Assembly (NCBI GenBank): GCA_021804965.1
Contig: JAJZGG010000002.1
Location: 1 to 64,000, forward strand
DNA from: Acidobacteriota bacterium
GTDB taxonomy: Bacteria; Acidobacteriota; Terriglobia; Terriglobales; Acidobacteriaceae
Reading direction: 5' to 3'
Length of the DNA stretch: 64,000 bases
The notes under the pieces are model-generated. The model was not told the DNA's origin and did not search any database. It was given only the letters and a program-made list of their open reading frames with translations. Of this stretch, positions 10,087 to 19,283 are shown in pieces; the first letter of the stretch is position 1; the number at the start of each line of letters is the position of its first letter. The position numbers were made by a program, and so were the translations under genes.

Positions 10087-10118
10087 ATCGGGGTGCTCAA
10101 GGGCACCCCGATTCTTTT
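10087..10118 (+). terminator. intrinsic terminator of the RND operon
   Basis: Perfect 10-bp stem ATCGGGGTGC (10087-10096) with GCACCCCGAT (10103-10112), a six-base loop and the tract TCTTTT, 30 bases after the pump gene. Confidence 0.88.
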
Positions 10119-10150
10119 GCCATGACTGCGCCCCGGGATTGCGTGCCCAG

Positions 10151-10432
10151 TTACTTGCGATGCGGACGATGAGCTACGATTTGATCCGCAATTCTGTCAT
10201 ACTCTGCGCGTGTAAGAATGCCGCGCGAATAGAGCTCATTCTTTGCCGTATAGGGGCGGAAGCGAAGGATGCGCTGCGCCCAGACCGGAGTGATGCCGGG
10301 GAGCTGAAGCAACTGCTGCAGCGTGGCGGAGTTGATATCGAGACGGGAATCTGAGTTGGCGGAAAGTGGGTGCGGAAGCAGAAACGCCAGTAGCAGTAGG
10401 CAGACAATGCGCCAATGAGAAGTGGATTTCAC
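10151..10432 (-). CDS. secreted helix-hairpin-helix protein (ComEA-like)
   Basis: Small 93-residue protein. GTG 10432 is preceded by TTGAGGATAT, a good ribosome site. Residues 1-26 are a Sec signal peptide ending near LSANS. The remainder is a single helix-hairpin-helix domain: LDINSATLQQLLQLPGI, then TPVWAQRILRFRPY and a final helix. This is the ComEA/competence-protein DNA-binding fold, in a bare form lacking the membrane anchor plus linker of typical ComEA. Such proteins bind DNA outside the cytoplasmic membrane, possibly in uptake, but here there is no comEC or pilus gene nearby, so the role is inferred only from fold. It is divergent from the his operon and shares its promoter region. 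Confidence 0.82.
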   Translation of the reverse strand: MKSTSHWRIVCLLLLAFLLPHPLSANSDSRLDINSATLQQLLQLPGITPVWAQRILRFRPYTAKNELYSRGILTRAEYDRIADQIVAHRPHRK

Positions 10433-10495
10433 GTCATATCCTCAATTTCACAATTGAAAACGCTAAATGAATAGCGGAATTCCTCAAAAAATTAT

Positions 10496-10524
10496 TTGAC
10501 AAGCAGAATACATTTTGCTTATCT
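10496..10524 (+). promoter_or_regulatory. predicted sigma-70 promoter of the his operon
   Basis: TTGACA at 10496-10501, a 17-base spacer and TTATCT at 10519-10524. The -35 is a perfect consensus match. Transcription should start about 10531, only a few bases before the leader-peptide ATG, implying leaderless or nearly leaderless translation of the leader. Confidence 0.7.
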
Positions 10525-10533
10525 TCGCATTAG

Positions 10534-10599
10534 ATGAGTCTCGGCTTCCATCCTGATCTGCACCATTTGCATGGACTCCATGCATGCGGGCAGTCATGA
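10534..10599 (+). CDS. histidine operon leader peptide (five His in 21 codons)
   Basis: Short reading frame from ATG 10534 to TGA 10597-10599. Codons 6, 10, 11, 13 and 16 are His (CAT/CAC), including the core HPDLHHLHGLH. An in-frame TAG lies directly before the ATG, so no earlier start exists, and no Shine-Dalgarno sequence is present. It sits exactly between the promoter and a terminator 45 bases downstream, ahead of hisI. In his operons of other bacteria a His-rich leader peptide senses charged tRNA-His through ribosome stalling; the same arrangement is seen here. The product has no expected function of its own. Confidence 0.85.
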   Translation: MSLGFHPDLHHLHGLHACGQS

Positions 10600-10678
10600 A
10601 GTGAGCTGAGGTATATAGACAGTAAAAGTATCCTCCTCTGGACTGCCCGCCGAACCCCATCGGCGGGCTTTATTTTTT
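10586..10678 (+). terminator. his attenuator: mutually exclusive antiterminator and terminator
   Basis: Terminator: GCCCGCCGA (10645-10653) pairs with TCGGCGGGC (10660-10668), six-base loop, then TTTATTTTTT. Antiterminator: GCGGGCAGTC (10586-10595), inside the last codons of the leader peptide, is perfectly complementary over 10 bases to GACTGCCCGC (10641-10650) and would consume six bases of the terminator stem. A ribosome waiting at the His codons 10549-10572 leaves 10586 onward free, favouring antitermination; one reaching the TGA at 10597 covers it, favouring termination. A further hairpin TGCATGG/CCATGCA (10568-10584) overlies two His codons. The pairings are seen directly; the regulatory outcome is inferred from known amino-acid attenuators. 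Confidence 0.85.
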
Positions 10679-10735
10679 CACGGAGCCCGCAAGCAACGCA
10701 TGCGGCCATGCGAATCGGAAAGTGACAAGGACACG

Positions 10736-11104
10736 ATGATGAATCCCGAGATTGACTTTAACAAGATGGATGGACTGATCCCTGGTGTTGTGCAGGATGT
10801 GGCAACCGGGGAGGTTCTGATGCTTGGATTTTTGAACGAGACGAGTTATGCCATGAGCCTGTCGAGCGGCTATGTGACTTTCTGGAGCAGGACGCGGCAG
10901 AAGCTCTGGATGAAGGGGGAGTCAAGCGGCAACCGGTTGCGGATTGTCACCGCATCCACGGATTGCGACAACGATGCGATTGTCTTTCGTGTGGTGGTGG
11001 AGGGCGATGGCCTGGTCTGCCACGAGGGCACCGTTTCCTGCTTTACGAAGTCGATTGTGACTGCAGAGAGCAAGCAGGCAGAAGAGGTGAGCTATGTCCG
11101 ATAA
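10736..11104 (+). CDS. hisI: phosphoribosyl-AMP cyclohydrolase HisI
   Basis: Third step of histidine synthesis: opens the adenine ring of PR-AMP. The 122-residue protein is a stand-alone HisI without the HisE domain. It carries the family signatures [17 protein letters not shown], the metal-binding STDCDNDA and the cysteine pair in [12 protein letters not shown] 10736 (followed by a second ATG) is 5 bases from AAGG; further upstream extension has no support. It is the first structural gene after the attenuator and overlaps hisG by 11 bases. The separate hisE function (PR-ATP pyrophosphatase) is not encoded in this operon. Confidence 0.96.
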   Translation: MMNPEIDFNKMDGLIPGVVQDVATGEVLMLGFLNETSYAMSLSSGYVTFWSRTRQKLWMKGESSGNRLRIVTASTDCDNDAIVFRVVVEGDGLVCHEGTVSCFTKSIVTAESKQAEEVSYVR

Positions 11105-11969
11105 GCTACGGCTCGGCATTCCCAAAGGTAGCCTGCAGGATGCGACGATTGCCTTGTTTCGTCGTGCCGGATGGAACATTTATGCCGATGGTCGCTCCTA
11201 TTTTCCATCGATCGATGATCCGGAGATAGAGTGCATGCTGATCCGCGCGCAGGAGATGGCGCGGTATGTGGATCATGGGGCGCTGGACGCGGGCCTGACA
11301 GGAATCGACTGGGTGGTGGAGAGTGGACTGACGCTGACCAGCATTGCGTCGCTGACCTATGCCAAGCAGAGCCGGCGAAAGGTGCGTTGGGTTTTGGCCG
11401 TGCCGGAGGGTTCCGGCATCACCCGGGCAGAGGATCTGGAAGGCAAGATCGTGGCCACGGAACTGGTGGAGGTGACGCGTCGCTACTTTGCGCAGAAGGG
11501 TGTGAACGTCAAGGTGGAGTTCAGCTGGGGCGCAACCGAGGTGAAGCCGCCGATGCTGGCTGATGCCATTGTGGAAGTGACTGAAACGGGAAGCAGTCTG
11601 CGTGCCAACCGCCTGGCAATCATTGATACGGTGATGGAAAGCGAGACGCACCTGATCGCCAGCCGCAAGGTTTGCGAGGATCCGTGGAAGCGGCGCAAGC
11701 TGGATTCGATTGCGCTGATGCTGCGGGCGGCCATTGATGCCCAGTCCCAGGTTGGCCTGATGCTGAATGTGCGACGGGTGAATCTGGAGCAGGTGTTGTC
11801 TGTCCTGCCGGCTCTCAATTCCCCCACCATTTCCGAGCAGAGCAACCCCGAGTGGGCGGCAGTCAACACGATTCTGGAAGAGTCGGCCGTACGCGAAGTG
11901 GTGCCTCGTCTCAAGGAGGCTGGAGCGACGGGCATTGTCGAGTATCCACTGAATAAAGTGGTGCTCTAG
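11094..11969 (+). CDS. hisG: ATP phosphoribosyltransferase HisG (long form)
   Basis: First committed step of histidine synthesis, condensing ATP with PRPP. The N-terminus [22 protein letters not shown] is typical (shown in two pieces: [11 protein letters not shown] and DATIALF). The PRPP-binding region is around [18 protein letters not shown]. At 291 residues it is the long form, whose C-terminal ACT-like domain (about residues 215-291) permits direct feedback inhibition by histidine, so no HisZ is needed. It overlaps the end of hisI. The 3' end, including the stop, is related in sequence to the 13-bp tandem array that follows. Confidence 0.97.
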   Translation: MSDKLRLGIPKGSLQDATIALFRRAGWNIYADGRSYFPSIDDPEIECMLIRAQEMARYVDHGALDAGLTGIDWVVESGLTLTSIASLTYAKQSRRKVRWVLAVPEGSGITRAEDLEGKIVATELVEVTRRYFAQKGVNVKVEFSWGATEVKPPMLADAIVEVTETGSSLRANRLAIIDTVMESETHLIASRKVCEDPWKRRKLDSIALMLRAAIDAQSQVGLMLNVRRVNLEQVLSVLPALNSPTISEQSNPEWAAVNTILEESAVREVVPRLKEAGATGIVEYPLNKVVL

Positions 11970-12033
11970 GCTGGTGCTCCAGGCTGGTGCTCCAGGCTGG
12001 TGCTCCAGACTGGTTCTGCAGGCTGGTTCTGCC
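11956..12033 (+). repeat. 13-bp tandem repeat spanning the hisG stop codon
   Basis: Units of GGCTGGTGCTCCA: three perfect copies at 11969-11981, 11982-11994 and 11995-12007, then two diverged copies at 12008-12020 and 12021-12033. The last 13 bases of the hisG frame (AAGTGGTGCTCTA, 11956-11968) are clearly a related unit, so the array appears to have grown from the gene end including its TAG. It fills much of the unusually long hisG-hisDC spacer. Confidence 0.92.
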
Positions 12034-12081
12034 ACCAGGCATGCATGGCAACTGCGCAAAGGGAAGTGGGAGACAGGGAAG

Positions 12082-14478
12082 ATGCAACTGTGGAATCTGC
12101 AGAGTCCGGACGCCGCTGAGCGCACCCAGGCGCAGGCAGCACTGCAACGACTGATTGATCGTGGCGCAGCGTTGGAGACAACGCTGCTGCCCGAGGTGAT
12201 CGCGATTGTGGATGCCGTGCGCACGGGCGGGGATCGCGCGCTGCGGCACTATGCCGAAACGTGGGATCAACTGCCGCAGGGCGCTGCATTTTCCATGGAG
12301 CCGCGTGCAATGCAGCAGGCGTGGGAGCGGCTGGAGCCTGCCATGCAGGAGGCGCTGCGAACTGCGGCGGCGCGCATCCGACGCTTTGCCGAGCGGCAGA
12401 TGCCGCGTGCATTGGAAGAGCGAGAGTCCAGCGGACTGCGCGTGGGGCAGGTGATTCGCGCGTTGGATGCAGTGGGTTGCTATGTGCCTGGCGGTCGGCA
12501 TCCGTTGCTTTCCACCATGCTGATGACGGTGATTCCGGCGCAGGTGGCTGGCGTGGAGCGCATCGTGGTGGTCTCGCCGAATCCTGCTCCGGAGACTCTG
12601 GCAGCGGCGCATCTGCTGGGCGTGAAGGAGTTCTATCGCGTGGGCGGTGCGCAGGCCGTGGCAGCGCTTGCCTGGGGCACGGAGTCGATTGCTCCGGTGC
12701 GGAAGATTGTCGGACCGGGAAATCGGTATGTGACGGCAGCCAAGACGCTGGTGGCCCGCAGTGCGCACTGCGGAATTGACATGCAGGCCGGGCCCACGGA
12801 GATTGTGGTGGCCAGCGAGAGTGGGGATGCGGATGCAATCGCTGCCGATCTGGTGGCGCAGGCCGAACACGATCCCGACGCACTGGCCGTGCTGGTGACT
12901 CCGCGCATGGATCTGGCACTGGCCGTGCGCGATGCGGTGCAGCGGGCTGCAGCGGGCAACGCGGTGGCCGGGCAGGCGCTGGAAGCGAATGGGCATCTGT
13001 TTGTTGCCGCCGATGCACAGCAGATGCGCGCGATGGTGAATGCCCTGGCACCGGAGCATCTGACGGTGGATGCTGCTGCGGATGTGGAGTGGGTGCGGAA
13101 TGCAGGCAGTGTCTTTGTGGGGGCCTGGTCGCCGCAGCCGATGGGAGACTATATCTCCGGGCCGAACCACACATTGCCGACGAGCGGGCAGGCAGCGCTG
13201 CGGGGAGGCCTGAGCGTCTTCGATTTTCTGAAGCTGATGACGGTGCAGGAGTATTCGCCGGATGCCTTGGCCCTCCTGGGTCCGCATGCGGCGCGGATTG
13301 CGCGGGCCGAGGGATTGACTGGGCATGAGACTGCGATTCTTGGGCGCATGGGCGGCGTTCGCGCTTCGGATGGAATCGCAACAGATGGAATCTGCTTTCC
13401 GGAGCCGCGTGCGCGCGTGCGGCAGATGCCGGAGTATCATCCCCCGCTGGGCAGCCGGGAAGCGCTGCGACTGGACTTCAATGAGAACACGCAGGGCTGC
13501 TCGCCACGTGTGCTGGAGGCTTTGGCCGCGCTCACGGAGGAGGCACTGACGCGCTATCCGGAGCGTGGTCCGCTGGAGGCGCGTGTGGCTGCGCATCTGG
13601 GCGTGCAGGCCGGTGAAGTTGTGCTGACCAATGGTGTGGATGAGGCGATTCATCTTCTGTGCCAGACCTATCTGGATGCAGGCGATGAACTGCTGCTGCC
13701 TGTGCCCACCTATACGATGTATGAAATCTATGCTGCTGCCACGGAGGCGCGCGTGGTGCGTGTGGCGGCGGAAGCGGATTTTCGCTATCCGGCGGAGCGA
13801 CTGCTGGCTGCGGTAACGCCGGCGACGCGATTGATTGCGATCGCCAATCCGAATAGTCCGACCGGAGCGGCAGCGGGTCGGGAGGATCTGCTGGCATTGG
13901 CAAAGGCAGCACCCCAGGCGATGCTGCTGGTGGATGAGGCCTATGTGCACTTCCTGGGGGAAACTGTCGTGGATGCCATTGCGTCGGTGCCGAATCTGGT
14001 GGTGGCACGCACCTTTTCCAAGGCCTATGGTCTGGCGGGACTGCGGCTGGGAGCTCTCGTGTCACGCGAGGAAAATCTCCGCTGGGTGCGGCGGGTGCTG
14101 TCGCCGTACAGCGTGAACACCGCGGCATTGGCTGCCCTGGATGCGGCGCTTGGCGATGAAGCGTATCTGGCCGGCTATGTGGAGGAGGTGCTGGCTGCAC
14201 GCGCTGAATTTGAGGCCGGCCTGGACAGGATGGCGGTGCGACGATGGCCATCCCATGCAAATTTTGTGCTCGCCGAGATTGGTCCGGAGCATGCAGCGTT
14301 TTGCCGCGCCATGCGGCAGCAGGGGGTACTGGTGCGGGATCGGTCGGCCGATCCGGGCTGCGATGGTCTGGTGCGCATCACCGTGGGAACGCGGGCACAG
14401 ATGCGTCGTGCACTGGCAGTGATGGAGCAGGTGCTGCCGAGGAATGCGAACGAAATGGCCGGGAAAGGGATGCAATGA
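12082..14478 (+). CDS. hisDC: fused histidinol dehydrogenase / histidinol-phosphate aminotransferase (HisD-HisC)
   Basis: One uninterrupted frame of 798 residues holds two enzymes. Residues 1 to about 430 are HisD, which oxidises histidinol to histidine: [20 protein letters not shown] (near residue 133), zinc/substrate residues in [11 protein letters not shown] (near 258), the Glu-His pair in [11 protein letters not shown] (near 323) and [14 protein letters not shown]. From about residue 455 the sequence is HisC, a PLP aminotransferase: [24 protein letters not shown] and the Lys motif [17 protein letters not shown] (Lys near residue 647). The linker is about 20 residues. ATG 12082 follows AGGGAAG; the frame is open upstream only through the repeat array. 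It overlaps hisB (ATGA-type, four bases). The two activities are steps 10/11 and 8 of the pathway. Confidence 0.95.
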   Translation: MQLWNLQSPDAAERTQAQAALQRLIDRGAALETTLLPEVIAIVDAVRTGGDRALRHYAETWDQLPQGAAFSMEPRAMQQAWERLEPAMQEALRTAAARIRRFAERQMPRALEERESSGLRVGQVIRALDAVGCYVPGGRHPLLSTMLMTVIPAQVAGVERIVVVSPNPAPETLAAAHLLGVKEFYRVGGAQAVAALAWGTESIAPVRKIVGPGNRYVTAAKTLVARSAHCGIDMQAGPTEIVVASESGDADAIAADLVAQAEHDPDALAVLVTPRMDLALAVRDAVQRAAAGNAVAGQALEANGHLFVAADAQQMRAMVNALAPEHLTVDAAADVEWVRNAGSVFVGAWSPQPMGDYISGPNHTLPTSGQAALRGGLSVFDFLKLMTVQEYSPDALALLGPHAARIARAEGLTGHETAILGRMGGVRASDGIATDGICFPEPRARVRQMPEYHPPLGSREALRLDFNENTQGCSPRVLEALAALTEEALTRYPERGPLEARVAAHLGVQAGEVVLTNGVDEAIHLLCQTYLDAGDELLLPVPTYTMYEIYAAATEARVVRVAAEADFRYPAERLLAAVTPATRLIAIANPNSPTGAAAGREDLLALAKAAPQAMLLVDEAYVHFLGETVVDAIASVPNLVVARTFSKAYGLAGLRLGALVSREENLRWVRRVLSPYSVNTAALAALDAALGDEAYLAGYVEEVLAARAEFEAGLDRMAVRRWPSHANFVLAEIGPEHAAFCRAMRQQGVLVRDRSADPGCDGLVRITVGTRAQMRRALAVMEQVLPRNANEMAGKGMQ

Positions 14479-15107
14479 GTCAGCGTGCGGTGAAGGAGCA
14501 GGAGGCTGCAGTTCCAGCAGTTCGGCAGGCGGAAATCCTGCGGCATACAAGTGAAACGACGATTGTGCTTCGGCTCACGGTTGAGGGTCGGGGGCAATAC
14601 AAGGTGAGCACAGGAATTCGCTTTTTTGACCACATGCTGGAGTTGTTTGCCCGGCATGGAGGGTTTGATCTGGAGTTGAGCTGCAAGGGCGATCTGGATG
14701 TGGACCAGCATCATACGGTGGAGGATGTGGGGATTGCCCTTGGAGAAGCCTTTGATCGCGCGGTGGGCGACAAGCGCGGGATTCTGCGCGCCGGATACTT
14801 TGTGATGCCGATGGACGAGACGCTGGCCGTGGCTGCGGTGGATCTCTCCGGACGGACGGCGTTTGCCGTGGAGACGGCCGTGAAGACGCGTCTGGTGGGG
14901 GACCTGCAAAGCGAACTGGTGGTGGACTTCTTTGAGGGATTTGCGCGGGGTGCGCGGGCCAACGTGCATGTGAAGGTGATGTATGGCCGCAGCAATCATC
15001 ACAAGATCGAAGCCAGCTTCAAGGCTTTTGCGCGGGCCATGCGCGGCGCCTGCTCGCGGGACAGGCAGATGGCCGATCTGCTGCCCAGCACCAAGGGATT
15101 GCTGTGA
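14475..15107 (+). CDS. hisB: imidazoleglycerol-phosphate dehydratase HisB
   Basis: Dehydrates IGP to imidazole-acetol phosphate. The 210-residue protein is the monofunctional type without the N-terminal histidinol-phosphatase domain of E. coli HisB, so that phosphatase must be encoded elsewhere. Manganese-binding signatures are [33 protein letters not shown] and [21 protein letters not shown] 14475 overlaps the hisDC stop; the frame is open further upstream only inside hisDC. It has a variable 20-residue N-terminal extension before ILRHTSET. It touches hisH at TGATG. Confidence 0.96.
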   Translation: MSQRAVKEQEAAVPAVRQAEILRHTSETTIVLRLTVEGRGQYKVSTGIRFFDHMLELFARHGGFDLELSCKGDLDVDQHHTVEDVGIALGEAFDRAVGDKRGILRAGYFVMPMDETLAVAAVDLSGRTAFAVETAVKTRLVGDLQSELVVDFFEGFARGARANVHVKVMYGRSNHHKIEASFKAFARAMRGACSRDRQMADLLPSTKGLL

Positions 15108-15709
15108 TGGTGACGGTGGTCGATTATCGGGCGGGAAATCTGGCCTCCGTGGTGAAGGCACTGCAGAAGCTGGGTGCGGAGGTTTGCGTGACAAGCGATT
15201 GCGGCGACGTGGAAGCTGCGGAGCGGATTGTGCTGCCGGGCGTGGGGCATTTCCAGGCCACATCGCGCCTGGCCGAGAGCGGGCTGAAGCTGTCGATGCA
15301 GGCTGCGATGACGCGCGGTGTGCCGTTGCTGGGCATCTGTGTGGGCATGCAGTGGTTGTATGAAGGCAGCACGGAGGCTGCGGATGTGGCAGGCGCAGGA
15401 TGGTTTCCGAGCCAGGTGACGCGCTTTCCTTCCGGCGGGGAAAAGGTGCCGCATGTGGGCTGGAATCAGCTGGAGCAGGTGCGCGAATGTGCCCTGCTGG
15501 ACGGCATTGCGGAAGGCGAGTTTGCCTATTTCACCCATGCCTGGCGCGCTCCGGTGAATCCGGCAACGGTGGCGACGACGGAATATATGGGCAGCTTTGC
15601 GGCAGCCAGCCAGCGCGGAAATGTCTGTGGAGTGCAGTTTCATCCGGAGAAATCCGGCGCGACAGGATTGAAGATTCTAAGGAATTTTCTGGAGATGAAG
15701 CGATGCTGA
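15107..15709 (+). CDS. hisH: imidazole glycerol phosphate synthase glutaminase subunit HisH
   Basis: Class I glutamine amidotransferase that supplies ammonia to HisF. The nucleophile Cys is in [11 protein letters not shown] and the catalytic His-Glu pair in [10 protein letters not shown]. The N-terminus [18 protein letters not shown] is typical. 200 residues, normal size. ATG 15107 shares its first base with the hisB TGA; GTG 15104 one codon earlier is possible. It overlaps hisF by seven bases, indicating tight translational coupling of the two subunits. Confidence 0.96.
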   Translation: MVTVVDYRAGNLASVVKALQKLGAEVCVTSDCGDVEAAERIVLPGVGHFQATSRLAESGLKLSMQAAMTRGVPLLGICVGMQWLYEGSTEAADVAGAGWFPSQVTRFPSGGEKVPHVGWNQLEQVRECALLDGIAEGEFAYFTHAWRAPVNPATVATTEYMGSFAAASQRGNVCGVQFHPEKSGATGLKILRNFLEMKRC

Positions 15710-16482
15710 CGCGAAGGGTGATTGCCTGCCTGGATGTTCGGGATGGGCGCGTCGTGAAGGGTGTGCAGTTTGTGGATTTGATCGATGCCGGAGATCCGGC
15801 GGAGCTGGCCTGGCGCCACGCCGAATCCGGTGCCGATGAGATTGTTCTTCTGGACATCACGGCCACGCACGAGGGGCGCGCGACCCTGCTGGACACAGTA
15901 CGACGAACGGCTGCGCAGTTGTTTGTTCCGTTGACGGTGGGTGGGGGCATTCGCACGCTGCAGGATGCCGAGGCGGTGTTTGCAGCCGGGGCCGACAAGG
16001 TGAGTCTGAATTCGGCAGCGCTGGCAAGCCCGGAGCTGATGACGGAGATTGGTTCGGAGTTCGGAGCGCAGGCCGTGGTGGTCGCCATCGATGCGCGACG
16101 CGACCCGCAGGCTGCCGACCCGGTGCGCAGTGCCCGCGTCTATACGCATGGCGGTCGGCGGGATGCCGGTCGAACGGTGGTGGAGTGGGCCTGCGAGGCG
16201 GAATCCCGCGGAGCAGGAGAGATCCTGCTGACGTCGATGGATGCGGACGGTACGCGTTCCGGATTTGATTGCGAGCTGACGGCCGCTGTGAGCACTGCGG
16301 TGGGGATTCCGGTGATTGCCTCGGGCGGCGCCGGCAGCGTGGGCGATTTCGCAGAGGTGTTTACGGCAGGCCATGCGGATGCGGCTCTGGCGGCGAGCAT
16401 CTTTCATTTTGGCGTGGCCAGCGCGCGTGAGCTGAAGGCGCAACTGGCAGCACAGAAAATTGCAGTGAGGTATCCGTGCTAA
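15703..16482 (+). CDS. hisF: imidazole glycerol phosphate synthase cyclase subunit HisF
   Basis: TIM-barrel cyclase that joins PRFAR with ammonia to give IGP and AICAR. The catalytic Asp is in [14 protein letters not shown]; phosphate-binding loops are [23 protein letters not shown] (loop VGGGIRT) and IASGGAG. The second catalytic Asp is in [10 protein letters not shown]. 259 residues, normal. ATG 15703 lies within the end of hisH, and the stop overlaps the GTG of hisA. Confidence 0.96.
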   Translation: MLTRRVIACLDVRDGRVVKGVQFVDLIDAGDPAELAWRHAESGADEIVLLDITATHEGRATLLDTVRRTAAQLFVPLTVGGGIRTLQDAEAVFAAGADKVSLNSAALASPELMTEIGSEFGAQAVVVAIDARRDPQAADPVRSARVYTHGGRRDAGRTVVEWACEAESRGAGEILLTSMDADGTRSGFDCELTAAVSTAVGIPVIASGGAGSVGDFAEVFTAGHADAALAASIFHFGVASARELKAQLAAQKIAVRYPC

Positions 16483-17162
16483 TTCCTTCGATTGATCTGA
16501 TGGGTGGTCGCGTGGTGCAGCTGGAGCAGGGCGAACGGCTGCGCATTGCGAGCGAGGATCTGGAGTATTGGGTGGAGCGCTTTGCCGCCTATCCGCGTGT
16601 GCAGCTGATTGATCTGGATGCTGCGATGGGGCGGGGCGACAACACGGCACTGGTGGAGCAGATTGCGCGGCGGCTGCCGGTGCAGGTGGGTGGCGGCATT
16701 CGCTCCGTGGAGGCAGCGCGTCGCCGGCTGGATGCCGGAGCCGAGCAGCTGATTCTTGGCTCCGCATTGTTCGTTGAGATGGATGGTCACGGCATGGTGA
16801 AAACGGAGTTTGCCAGCGAGATGGCGGAAGCCGTGGGTGCGGCGCGGATCCTGGCCGGGATTGATTCCCGCAGTGGTCGGATTGCCATCAAGGGTTGGAA
16901 GACCACGATTGCATTGACGGCAGAGGAGGCAATCGCGGATCTGGATGCGTATGTGGATGGATATCTCTATACGCATATCGATGGCGAAGGGATGATGCAG
17001 GGGTTTCCGCTGGAGACAGCGCAGAGACTGCGGACGAAAACGACACGCAGGCTGATCGTTGCCGGAGGCATTCGCAGCCAGAGCGAGATTGATGCCTTGG
17101 AGTCGATGGGCGTGGATGCCGTGGCAGGAATGGCGATCTATACGAACCTGCTGCCTGCCTGA
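16476..17162 (+). CDS. hisA: ProFAR isomerase HisA
   Basis: TIM-barrel isomerase converting ProFAR to PRFAR. Recognised by [19 protein letters not shown] at the N-terminus, [20 protein letters not shown], the [11 protein letters not shown] segment bearing the second catalytic Asp, and [15 protein letters not shown]. Initiates at GTG 16476 inside the end of hisF. At 228 residues it is slightly short for the family, with shortened loops. It is the last gene of the operon; a strong bidirectional terminator follows 18 bases later. Confidence 0.95.
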   Translation: MLIPSIDLMGGRVVQLEQGERLRIASEDLEYWVERFAAYPRVQLIDLDAAMGRGDNTALVEQIARRLPVQVGGGIRSVEAARRRLDAGAEQLILGSALFVEMDGHGMVKTEFASEMAEAVGAARILAGIDSRSGRIAIKGWKTTIALTAEEAIADLDAYVDGYLYTHIDGEGMMQGFPLETAQRLRTKTTRRLIVAGGIRSQSEIDALESMGVDAVAGMAIYTNLLPA

Positions 17163-17179
17163 GTTGCAGCGGCAAAAAT

Positions 17180-17210
17180 GGGGGACAGCGCATATGCTGT
17201 CCCCCGTTTT
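17180..17210. terminator. bidirectional terminator between hisA and the alcohol dehydrogenase
   Basis: Stem GGGGGACAGC (17180-17189) with GCTGTCCCCC (17196-17205), loop GCATAT. Followed by GTTTT on the plus strand and, read on the minus strand, by ATTTTTG, so it serves both converging units. Confidence 0.88.
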
Positions 17211-17239
17211 GCGTTCCAGGCGCTGCTGAGCCTGCGGCC

Positions 17240-18286
17240 CTAGCCCAGGGTCTTCATGTCGAGCACGAAGCGGTACTTCACATCCTGACGCAGCATCCGT
17301 TCAAAGGCTTCGTTGATCTGGTTGACAGGGATCACTTCAACGTCGGCGGTGATGTTGTGTTTCCCGCAGTAGTCGAGCATCTCCTGTGTCTCCGGCATGC
17401 CGCCAATCATGGAGCCGGCGATGGAAAGCCGCTTCGTGATCAGGGAAAAGACACTGACGGCGGGAGGCTTTTCCGGCAGACCGACGAGCGCGAGTGTACC
17501 GTCCTGCTTGAGCAGGGAGAGATACGGATCGAGGTCATGCGGGGCCGAAGCCGTATCGAGAATGAAGTCGAAGCTGCGCGCATGGCGGGCCATCGCGTCG
17601 GCGTCGGTGGAGAGCAGCACTTCGTTGGCACCCAGGCGCAGGGCATCCTCTTTTTTCTTCAGGGAGGTTGTGAGCTGCACAACGTGAGCACCGAAGGAGT
17701 GGGCGAATTTGAGTCCCATGTGGCCGAGTCCGCCCAGACCCACAATGCCGACCTTCATTCCTGGTCCCACCTTCCAGTGGCGCAGCGGGGAGTAGGTGGT
17801 GATGCCGGCGCAGAGCAGGGGAGCGACGCCTGCCAGATCCAGATTGGCAGGAACGGTGTGGGCAAAGCGCTGATCGACGACGTAGTTGCTGGAGTAGCCG
17901 CCCATCGTAATGGAGCCGTCCACGCGGTCGGGCGCTGCATAGGTGAGCGTGGCGCCCTTTTCGCAGTAGTGTTCCTGGCCGGAGTTGCATGGGGAGCAGG
18001 CGCGGCAGGAGTCCACGATCACGCCGATGGCGGCAATATCGCCAACCTTGAAGCGGGTGACGGCGGAGCCGACAGCGGTCACGCGGCCAACGATCTCATG
18101 ACCGGGAACCATGGGATAAACCGCCTGGCCCCACTCGTTGCGGGCCATGTGCAGATCACTGTGGCAGACCCCGCAATAGAGGATGTCGACGACGATGTCG
18201 GTGGCAAGGGGTTCGCGACGTTCAAACGAAAACGGAGCAAGGGGCGATTGCGCGCTGGTGGCGGCGTAGCCTTTGGAAGCAGTCAT
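17240..18286 (-). CDS. zinc-dependent alcohol dehydrogenase (YahK/cinnamyl-alcohol-dehydrogenase type)
   Basis: Medium-chain NAD(P)-dependent dehydrogenase acting on aldehydes/alcohols in the cytoplasm. Catalytic zinc ligands: Cys in YCGVCHSDLH, the GHE motif in VPGHEIVG, and a later Cys in APLLCAGITTYSPL. Structural zinc is bound by the four-Cys loop CRACSPCNSGQEHYC. The Rossmann motif is VGIVGLGGLGHMGLKFAH. 348 residues, normal for the family. ATG 18286 follows GAGGT by five bases. The closest functional class by pattern is NADP-dependent aldehyde reductase (YahK/AdhC type); substrate range is not predictable. Confidence 0.93.
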   Translation of the reverse strand: MTASKGYAATSAQSPLAPFSFERREPLATDIVVDILYCGVCHSDLHMARNEWGQAVYPMVPGHEIVGRVTAVGSAVTRFKVGDIAAIGVIVDSCRACSPCNSGQEHYCEKGATLTYAAPDRVDGSITMGGYSSNYVVDQRFAHTVPANLDLAGVAPLLCAGITTYSPLRHWKVGPGMKVGIVGLGGLGHMGLKFAHSFGAHVVQLTTSLKKKEDALRLGANEVLLSTDADAMARHARSFDFILDTASAPHDLDPYLSLLKQDGTLALVGLPEKPPAVSVFSLITKRLSIAGSMIGGMPETQEMLDYCGKHNITADVEVIPVNQINEAFERMLRQDVKYRFVLDMKTLG

Positions 18287-18389
18287 GGAAAACCTCGAAA
18301 GTGTGAGTTGGAAAGTTGCGCATATGGAAGAGCTTCCCTGGATATGCGATGCGACAGATTCAGTTTAGATGCAGGGTGGCATCGTTGGC

Positions 18390-19283
18390 TTACGGATTGG
18401 GTTGGACTGCCAGTGCGATCCGCGGAATCTGCTGGTAGTCGGGTAATGTTTCAATCCCATGAAAACCCGATGCGGCAAGAAGCTCTGCGATGGGCTGCTG
18501 CTGACCAAAGCCGAACTCCAGCGCCAACAGGCCGCCGGGAGCAAGGTGTCTACGCGTGGCAGGAATGAGCCTGCGATAGACAGCAAGCCCATCGTCACCG
18601 GCAAAGAGCGCCAGTGCCGGCTCGTGGTCGCGGACCTCGACGGCAAGTGTGGAAGCGTCCTGCAGCGGCACATAGGGAGGGTTGGAGACGACGACATCAA
18701 AGCGCTGGCCGGAGAGCGCAGAAAAAAGATCGCTTTCCAGGAAGTGGATGCGGTCGGCCAGCCCATGACGGTGTGCATTCCGATGAGCCAGATCGAGGGC
18801 TGCAGGGGATAGATCCACCGCGACGAGATGCGCCTGCGGCAATGCAGCAGCCAGGGCAATGGCAATGGCTCCGGAGCCGGTCCCGATGTCCAGGATGCGA
18901 GGCGATGCCAGAGTCCGGGCGACAGCCAACACTTGTTCGACGAGCAGTTCCGTCTCAGGCCGGGGAATAAGTACGGCAGGACTGACGGCAAAATTCAGTC
19001 CAAAGAACTCGGTTTCGCCGAGGATATACTGCACCGGCTCACCGGCAGCACGGCGCAGCAGCAGCGGCTGCAACAGCCTGTGGATACGCTCGGCTTCTGC
19101 GGCAGGCAGCGGCGTCAGGCCATGGGCAACGATCCAGGCCTTGTCCCGTTGGAGCACGTGTCGCAGCAGCAACTCCGCATCCGCCCGGGCACGCTCCGGC
19201 TGCTGGCGCAGGCAGGATGCGGCCTGCACCAGCAGCGAGCGCAGGGTTTGCGGCTCGGGCTGCAGGTGGACCTCAGGCGGCAT
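18390..19283 (-). CDS. prmC: peptide chain release factor N5-glutamine methyltransferase PrmC
   Basis: Methylates the Gln of the GGQ motif in release factors RF1 and RF2. SAM-binding motif is [16 protein letters not shown], and the catalytic signature is [11 protein letters not shown]-terminal helical domain contains [16 protein letters not shown] and [13 protein letters not shown] 19283 is chosen because it overlaps the prfA stop by 11 bases, a common arrangement; the longer frame to 19337 would add an unrelated arginine-rich leader. 297 residues, normal. It is the second gene of the prfA-prmC operon, i.e. enzyme and substrate are co-expressed. Confidence 0.95.
   Translation of the reverse strand: MPPEVHLQPEPQTLRSLLVQAASCLRQQPERARADAELLLRHVLQRDKAWIVAHGLTPLPAAEAERIHRLLQPLLLRRAAGEPVQYILGETEFFGLNFAVSPAVLIPRPETELLVEQVLAVARTLASPRILDIGTGSGAIAIALAAALPQAHLVAVDLSPAALDLAHRNAHRHGLADRIHFLESDLFSALSGQRFDVVVSNPPYVPLQDASTLAVEVRDHEPALALFAGDDGLAVYRRLIPATRRHLAPGGLLALEFGFGQQQPIAELLAASGFHGIETLPDYQQIPRIALAVQPNP

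Noticed and set aside
11974-12081. Extended N-terminus for the HisD-HisC protein from GTG 11974
   Set aside because: It would translate the 13-bp repeat array; ATG 12082 has a good ribosome site and gives the normal HisD start.
11911-13950. 679-codon minus-strand open frame opposite hisDC
   Set aside because: Shadow frame of the fused gene; Arg/His/Gln-rich and not protein-like.
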